From: Channallabes apus
Lineage: Eukaryota; Chordata; Actinopteri; Siluriformes; Clariidae
DNA length: 64,000 nucleotides
Direction of reading: 5' to 3'
NCBI GenBank assembly: GCA_030522415.1
Contig: CM060127.1
Span: 13,932,646 to 13,996,645 of the forward strand
Shown one piece after another: positions 58,143-64,000 of the stretch. Position 1 is the first letter of the stretch, and each line of letters starts with the position of its first letter. The translations under genes were made by a program, and so were the position numbers. The notes below the pieces were generated by a model. That model was given only the letters and a program-made list of their open reading frames with translations, was not told where the DNA came from and made no database searches.

Positions 58143-58717
58143 ACAGTTAAATATAAATAGTAAAACTTTGATCATGTTATCTAGTTTAAATTAGTGTTTT
58201 AGCTACATAAATAAGGCAGCAGGTTCTCTATTCAACCCCTTAAAATTTCATAGCTACTAGGCTATTTATTCAAATTCATTAATATAGACAAACATTGTTT
58301 TAATGTAATTTTTAAAAAGCATGTTTTTAATATCATTCTTTTTTGTTTGTTTGTTTCTATTCATTAAAAAAGTAACTTTTTCTAAATCAAAGTGACAAAA
58401 ACCCTACTCTAAGGCTAATAAATGTATTTTACGATTTGGGACATTATTTAATACAATATTTATTACAAAAAAAAGGATTTTTCTATCTCTGTAAATCACA
58501 CTGCTGTACAGTTAAACGAGAGCACTGAATGTTGTCTGTCACTATTTTTAATCATTTATGTTCATAACTCTATGGTAGTTAATGCCATTTGCACTGTGTA
58601 ATGTTTTATATAGACAGTTAGGTTTTCCAATTAAAACGGTAACAGCATTATTGTTTTATAAAGTAGACTATAGGTTAATAGATTCTGTATTAAGGGCTTC
58701 ATGTTCACTAGAGGAAA

Positions 58718-59028
58718 CGTCTCGGGTTACTTTGCTGTAACCCTGTTCCCTGAAAAGGCGGGAATGAGATGCTGCGTGAAAACGCTAGGGAACATCTTGT
58801 CATGTTGCCGGTTGTGAAGCATGTGTGTATCAAACACGCCAAATTTTATAACCTCGGTCGGGTGACGTCATCTGATGAGATGCACCTGCAGGTTATAAAT
58901 AGGGGTGAACCGGAAACATTCCTCAGATTGATTTGTCTGAACGGACGTCCGGTCAAGTAGGAGGCAGTGCGCAGCATCTCGTTCCCGCCTTTTCAGGGAA
59001 CAGGGTTACAGCAAAGTAATCCGAGACG
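58718..59028. repeat. 59-bp inverted repeats of a DIRS-like element around a promoter-like spacer
   Basis: 58718-58776 and 58970-59028 are reverse complements with two mismatches (key blocks: CGTCTCGG, TGTAACCCTGTTCCCTGAA, GATGCTGCG). The 193-bp spacer has TGACGTCA near 58863 and GGTTATAAATAGGGG near 58892, a CRE plus TATA arrangement. Inverted terminal repeats next to a tyrosine-recombinase gene are typical of DIRS elements. The motif GCTGCGTGAAAACGCTA recurs just outside at about 59053. Confidence 0.75.
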
Positions 59029-59212
59029 TTCCCTTTCAAAGGCTACACTCTATGCTGCGTGAAAACGCTATGGGATAGCAACGTCGCCACACTGCAAGTG
59101 TCTCGATCCCCAAGGTTGTGTATCATGTGGGCACAAGGCCGAGAGGTTTCAGAACTATGTCTGGGCAGCTGACTCGAGGACCCGTGAGCCTGGAGTAGCA
59201 TGAACATCCAGA

Positions 59213-59955
59213 CTAAAATCTAACAAATGTGTGCAGAGAGGACCGACTCTCCGCGTTACACACTTGCTGCAGGGGAATACCTCTTGCTGGTGCAATAGAT
59301 GAGGCTGAATGAGCCCTGATACCTAGAGGCGAAGTGAGCCCACGCGCCTCATAGGAGAGGGCAATAGCATCTCTCATCCATTGTAGTGACCCCAAAACAT
59401 GTAAAGCTGCTCTGACTTACGCCACTGGCTGATGCGGTGGACGTAAATCTGAAGAGCACGTACTGGACACAGTAAGTGAAGTCTCTCCTGCTCCGAAGCT
59501 GTAAAGGCGGAGGACAGAAGGCTTCAAAAACAATAGGGTGCATGTTGGGTTTATGGAACTTTCGGAAGATAGTTGAGTGAGGATGCAGTTACGTACAGCC
59601 TGAGAGTACTAGGGTGAGACCACGCACCTCATAGGAGAGGGCAATAGCATCTCTCACCCAGTGTAGTGGCGGCTTGCTTCGTCGTGCACCAACTTTAAAT
59701 ACATTCCATTTGAGGGCATACGCTCTTTGAAGGTTCCAAAGCTCGGGCCAGGGATGAAATATCGTCCCCTGCGCCTGAGACAGAAGATCCCACCTCATTG
59801 GAATCACCCATGGTGAGCCATTGAAGAGGGATATTAGATCCAGAGTCAGAGAATAGCAAAGGGGACATTTGCTGATCTTGCGAGGCAAAGAGGTCCACCT
59901 CTGCTACATTAAATCTCTCCCAGATTGACTGACGACTTCGGGGTGGGGTTTCCAT
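59213..59955 (-). pseudogene. DIRS-like RNase H and tyrosine recombinase remnants
   Basis: On the minus strand from 59955: SIWERFNVAEVDLFASQDQQ, then DLISLFNGSPWVIPMRWDLL and SQAQGTIFHPWPELW, the RNase H end of DIRS-type pol. Most of the recombinase is then deleted, and KPPLHWVRDAIALSYEVRGL follows. A second piece (59545-59213) reads VCFGVTTMDE-like text, LQWMRDAIALSYEARGLTSP, LGIRAHSASSIAPARGIPLQ and SLHTFVRF. The recombinase H-x-x-R motif is HSAS (Arg lost), and the codon for the catalytic Tyr after FVRF is a TAG stop. The two partial copies imply duplication and deletion. Confidence 0.8.
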
Positions 59956-59959
59956 TCCC

Positions 59960-60534
59960 CGTGTGTCAGAGATTGACTGGACAGTACAACTGCTCTCACA
60001 TTCATACAGATGTCGCCCTTAAAACCCTGCGTGTTTTCCCGCGGGATGCCGCAATTTAGCGCGCGGCGTGCCGGGTCTTGCCGGAGGCAACATTCGGGAA
60101 TTTTAAATAAATGTGTTGCGCTTCACTGAATATCCGCCAGATGGCGCATGGAAGGACTTTATCTAAAAGCCGGACCAAGTACAACAATGAATGTAAGGAC
60201 GCGGATGAACAGTGCTGAAGCGAACATGAATTTTATTTTGTTTTATAATAGATCTTTCATGATGAATGAGTGTATATGTGCTTCACATTATCAAACACAG
60301 GCAAAGGAGACAGAAATTATTGAGGGATCCACTGAAAAAAGTAAACCTAGTTTAATGTGTTTTTTTTCTCATTCCATTAGTAAAAAAAATAATTTGCTCT
60401 TTTTAACTGAAGTGTCTAATTTATGCTTATGGGTGAATCTTTTTTTTTTTTTTAGTATAATGCTGTTTACAGCAGGAAACCAAAGTGAAATATTTCATTT
60501 TGATCAAGGTACTCTTATTAGGTTGAGTGTGATT
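59960..60534. other. CpG-rich then AT-rich DNA, nothing coding recognised
   Basis: 59990-60110 is CpG-rich (GCGCGCGGCGTGCCGGG near 60059) and may belong to the DIRS element. The 137-codon frame at 60148-60561 has no recognised domain and contains homopolymer-derived Phe runs. Confidence 0.35.
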
Positions 60535-60810
60535 TGCGCATGCGCAGTCTTTAGACCATAGTTTTGCCGGTATAATTTTATTTCCGCCTCAAACCGGAGC
60601 ATGACGTTGAAACAAGTAAGGAAGGATATCAGAACCTGTATTTCAGTTACTGTTAGTTAAAGCCCCTGATTAAACTTAAATCTAATCCATTCACAAAGGA
60701 CATTTCTGCTTCAAACCGTGTCTCATGACCTCATGACGCAGCATTTTCACGGACTGAATCACATGCGGGTGGAGATTCTCAAAGAAAACTCCTTTAAACC
60801 AGGTAAGAAA
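60535..60810 (+). promoter_or_regulatory. Promoter-like region with NRF-1 site and splice donors
   Basis: TGCGCATGCGCA at 60535-60546 is a perfect NRF-1-type palindrome. Two similar blocks follow (CCGCCTCAAACCGGAGCATG near 60585 and CTGCTTCAAACCGTGTCTCA near 60706). Donor-like sequences are ACAAG/TAAGGA near 60616 and AACCAG/GTAAGAA near 60802. A host or element 5' exon is plausible. Confidence 0.4.
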
Positions 60811-61229
60811 GCAAACTCATGTCATTTCTATGTTAAATGTATCTCTTCTATGAGCAAATTCATGATTTATGTCAGGAACAACTACTTTGTAGATTGAGTT
60901 TTGTGTCCGTGTTTGCTACTGTAGCTAAAACCACCTATATTACCTGCATTAGCATTAGCTAACTAACGTGGTGATTTTCAAAAACACCGGAGTTTATACA
61001 GTAAGTCAGCGGCGCCGAAGAAAATAATTATATTTAAGTACCGTTGGTTAACGATGTAAAAATTAATAGGAAAGTGACGTAAACATAGAACAAGCTAATT
61101 TGGAGTGAGTGCTGTTTGTAGTGTACTGCTTTCTATACTTTATACACACTGTAATTAAGATTTGCTAACATAAGAACTTGAGCCAGTCCAATTTTTGTTT
61201 TTACCTTTTTTTTTTTTTTTTTTTTTTAA

Positions 61230-61402
61230 AGATCAGTAATGAGTTTCTGAGAATTATATCTGCTCCACTTCAAGCAAGATTACTGGTTTCCTTGGACAAG
61301 CAACACTACAAACTAATTGAGATCATCAGAAACTAGGGAGGAACCCGTCAGAGAGAGAAGACCAGAGATATAATCTTCATCTTCAAGTTCTTGATCTGGT
61401 AT
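61230..61402 (+). other. Possible exon of unknown gene
   Basis: After a long T tract and an AAAG acceptor at 61231, an open stretch reads NEFLRIISAPLQARLLVSLD and KQHYKLIEIIRN to a TAG. A donor-like CTG/GTATGT follows at about 61400. The residues look protein-like, but I cannot name a family, and the stop argues for a pseudo-exon. Confidence 0.25.
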
Positions 61403-61639
61403 GTATGGTACGGTTCAGGACCAGGGAGGGAGCCGGAGACAGCAGAACAAAGAGATGATATTGCCAGCACCAGCACAGGGAGCACAGTTTTTAGTTTAGA
61501 TCTCATGTTTACATTTTATTGTATGTGAATGGCTTGACTGTAAACAACAAACAATGCAATAAATGTATAAAAAATATATACTGTATATATTTATTGTCTC
61601 TTTCCAGGACCAGGCATATCGTTCAATTATTTTTTGGCC

Positions 61640-64000
61640 AAATAGGCAGTCGTAACAAGAGGTGAGGGCGCGCGCGTCATCACATGTGCTTACCCGACTC
61701 TGCGTTCACCGTAAACTTCAATATACATTTGTTTATTTGTATATGTATGTTATTAATTGTACTTTTTTAGAGATTGTATGTGCGTGCACTGAGAGTATGT
61801 GTTGATAAGTTTATGTGGATAAGTTGATAAGTGTATCAGAAAGCATTAAAATGTTCATTTGAATTAAAATGACACACACACGTCTGTGTATACAGTATAT
61901 CAATTACATATATATCAATTTCATTAGTTCGTTCATTCTATTTGAAGCTTCGGATGTTTTTTTTTTTTTTGGTTTGGTTAGATTAGTTCTGAACTCGCTT
62001 CCTTGAAACTATCGCTAAAACAATGACACACACACACATAGACACACACACAGAGACACACACACTCCCCTGAGCCCTCGGGAAACATCCAATCACCGTC
62101 GGTATACAAATGAGTCAAGACGTAGCCTAATGTGGTGTCGTGTCGGATTTCAGTGGTCACGGAGTGGGAAGACTTTGAAGAAGCTGCAGTGACAGTGAAC
62201 AGCTGAACAACTTCACTTTTCCGTTTACCTCTGAGGAAAAAAAGCTGTATTTTGTTTGTTTATATTTTTATAGTAGTATAAGTTATAGTTTGGTCTGTAC
62301 TGTTGTTCGCACCCTTGTAGAGAATAAATAAATGAATAACACCTTCATATCCCCTCTCAAGAGTGTCATAGTCCATTGTTAGTTTTAATGATCTGGCTGA
62401 AACTAATTATCACTACATAAGTACCCTAACACCATTGATCATGAGTCTCAGCTGAACCTAATTCTATACTTGTAACAGAAAATGTAGATGCAGATTCCAA
62501 ATGTGTATTTATATAATAGATAGATAGATGTGTGTGTGTGTGTGTGTGTAGGCTCTACGCAGGGGCAAGAGAGGGCAGCGCACCCTTAAATGTCTGCACA
62601 TGTTAATATATTCCTAAAATGTATATATTACAAGTTGATGAACTGATCTGCGGTAGCGATGACGTCACAGTCCGACAGCTTTAGAATGATGTTTGATCAG
62701 GTCTACTGTATATTCTGAACATAGAACTGCAAAATGTCTGATACAGTACTTTGGGGGAAACAAAGACTTAAACTGTTAAGTAATAACATTATTAATAACA
62801 AATATGTAATAGTTTTGATATTTGAAAATTTTTTATTTTAATGTAAAAGGACTATAGATAAGAGACTTATAAGCAGCTGGTGTATCCGGGTTGTTTAATG
62901 AACTTTAAGCAAAAAGACAACATGTATTCATCTGTTTTATATAAATTACTGTTTTAACTTTGACTAGTTTTGGAAGAATAAATTGAATTGTTAAAGTCAT
63001 GTTTTGCGTGTTTTAATTTTGGGGGATTGTTTGGGTATTTAAAAATTGTTTAGTTGAACCAACAACTTCAATGGGCAAAAAATGGGACACAACTTTGTTT
63101 TAAATAGTCAAAGAGTTGGGCTGAAAATAATAATAATAATTATTGATCATAGAAACAAATGAAACCAGTTAAACACTTGATTATATGTATTTGTGTTTGT
63201 GATTGTGACCCATGATAATTTTTTCTCAGTATAAATAAATGTTTTGGGTTTTAAGAACTCCAAAAGAGCAACGACAAACTTGGTATTCTTCCACCTTCCA
63301 CTCCTGGTGTTAATTGCTCTGTGTGTGCGTGTGTGTTTTTGGCGGGGGGATGGGTGTGTGTGTGTTTTCGGCTGTTCAGCAGTTCTAAACACAAGCACAG
63401 TTTTTGTCCTTAACTAAAATACTTCAATACGTTAATAATGAATTTATTTTGTTGAATAAGGTAATAAGCGATATTTAAACCAAACCAGTAAGTTAAGTAA
63501 GTGTTCCATACATTAAAGTACTGTGTATAACCAAGTGCCCTAGCAAACACAGTTACAGTACAGTTTACAGTACAAACAGAGTGTGTGCGCTGGGGGGATT
63601 GGAAGGTGAGTGAGAATACTCATTTACAAGACAAAAGACGGTCAGAGGCAGCGCCGTTCTAGACCAGACAACACGGGGTGTGGGGAGGGGGGCATCATGT
63701 TCGAGCACTGTTTTTACCTGGCCTTACTGTATAGTAACAGTATTTTATTTGGTGAATTGTGTTGAGGCACGCAAACCCCCAGACCACAATAATATATAAT
63801 TATATAATAAAATATCCTTAATCCAGATTTTATCAATGACATAACATTTATCTAAGCTGGATGGTCAAATTCTCAAAAACGTTTAACCTAAAGTAAGACT
63901 TAACACACTATAACTAAAATATTTACAAAACTGAAAGGTTGTCTTATGAATAATAAAAAATACAAACTAAATTAAAACAGATGGGCTGTTGAACAGATCA
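61640..64000. other. Intergenic DNA with microsatellites
   Basis: CA-rich tract at about 62021-62066, GT tract at 62529-62549 and a GT-rich stretch near 63320-63365. Numerous TACAGTA/TACTGTA (61891, 62704, 62742, 63554, 63566, 63725). No gene or transposon recognised. Confidence 0.45.

Noticed and set aside
60148..60561. 137-codon plus-strand frame
   Set aside because: No recognisable domain, Phe runs come from T tracts, and no splice or homology support.

Overview
The window is non-coding, repeat-dense vertebrate DNA, almost certainly from a teleost fish. The sequence is AT-rich, with many TG/CA microsatellites, tRNA-derived SINEs, fish-type L2 LINEs, BEL/Pao, Ty3/gypsy and DIRS-like retroelements, and a very large Tc1/mariner contribution. 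The Tc1 load would fit a catfish-like (ostariophysan) genome, but that is inference. I could not recognise a complete host protein-coding gene. Two CpG-rich, promoter-like stretches (about 24.7-25.4 kb and 60.0-60.8 kb) are the best hints of host transcription.

Layout. 1-0.7 kb: an RTE-like LINE end joined to a BEL/Pao integrase piece. 2.6-4.1 kb: Tc1-type element with DD37E spacing. 5.3-6.3 kb: non-autonomous hAT element with exact 8-bp target duplication. 7-16 kb: mostly unique DNA with microsatellites, SINEs and mariner relics. 16.7-21.7 kb: nearly full-length L2/CR1-clade LINE with esterase ORF1 and endonuclease-RT ORF2. 25.7-29.3 kb: RTE piece split by a 3.1-kb CACTA/EnSpm-like transposon that itself holds an L2 end and a promoter-like block. 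30-42 kb: SINEs, LINE ends, deleted mariner and Tc1 relics. 42.1-42.6 kb: probable solo LTR. 43.0-44.6 kb: complete Tc1 (DD34E) with both inverted repeats and TA duplications, transposase broken. 46.3-54.3 kb: full-length Ty3/gypsy element with two LTRs, PNMA-like gag, a canonical -1 frameshift site and a damaged pol. 54.4-55.1 kb: Tc1 relic and SINE. 58.7-60.0 kb: DIRS-like tyrosine-recombinase relic.

The most interesting signal is not a gene. The 7-mer TACAGTA/TACTGTA occurs about 87 times by my hand count, against roughly 13 expected from base composition. It is exactly the footprint left when a Tc1/Sleeping-Beauty-type element whose ends begin CAG excises from a TA site. Two cases can be tested inside the window: the two gypsy LTRs differ by precisely this 5-bp insertion at a TA, and the same insertion causes a frameshift in gypsy pol. 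The window therefore looks like a record of very frequent Tc1 excision, some of it later than the gypsy insertion.

Other notable points: the L2 ORF1 and ORF2 share one frame and are separated by a single UGA, with no AUG before the endonuclease domain (possible stop-codon readthrough). The gypsy pol has Asn in place of the last Asp of the RT active-site box and Glu in place of the first integrase Asp. No rRNA, CRISPR or convincing tRNA gene was seen.
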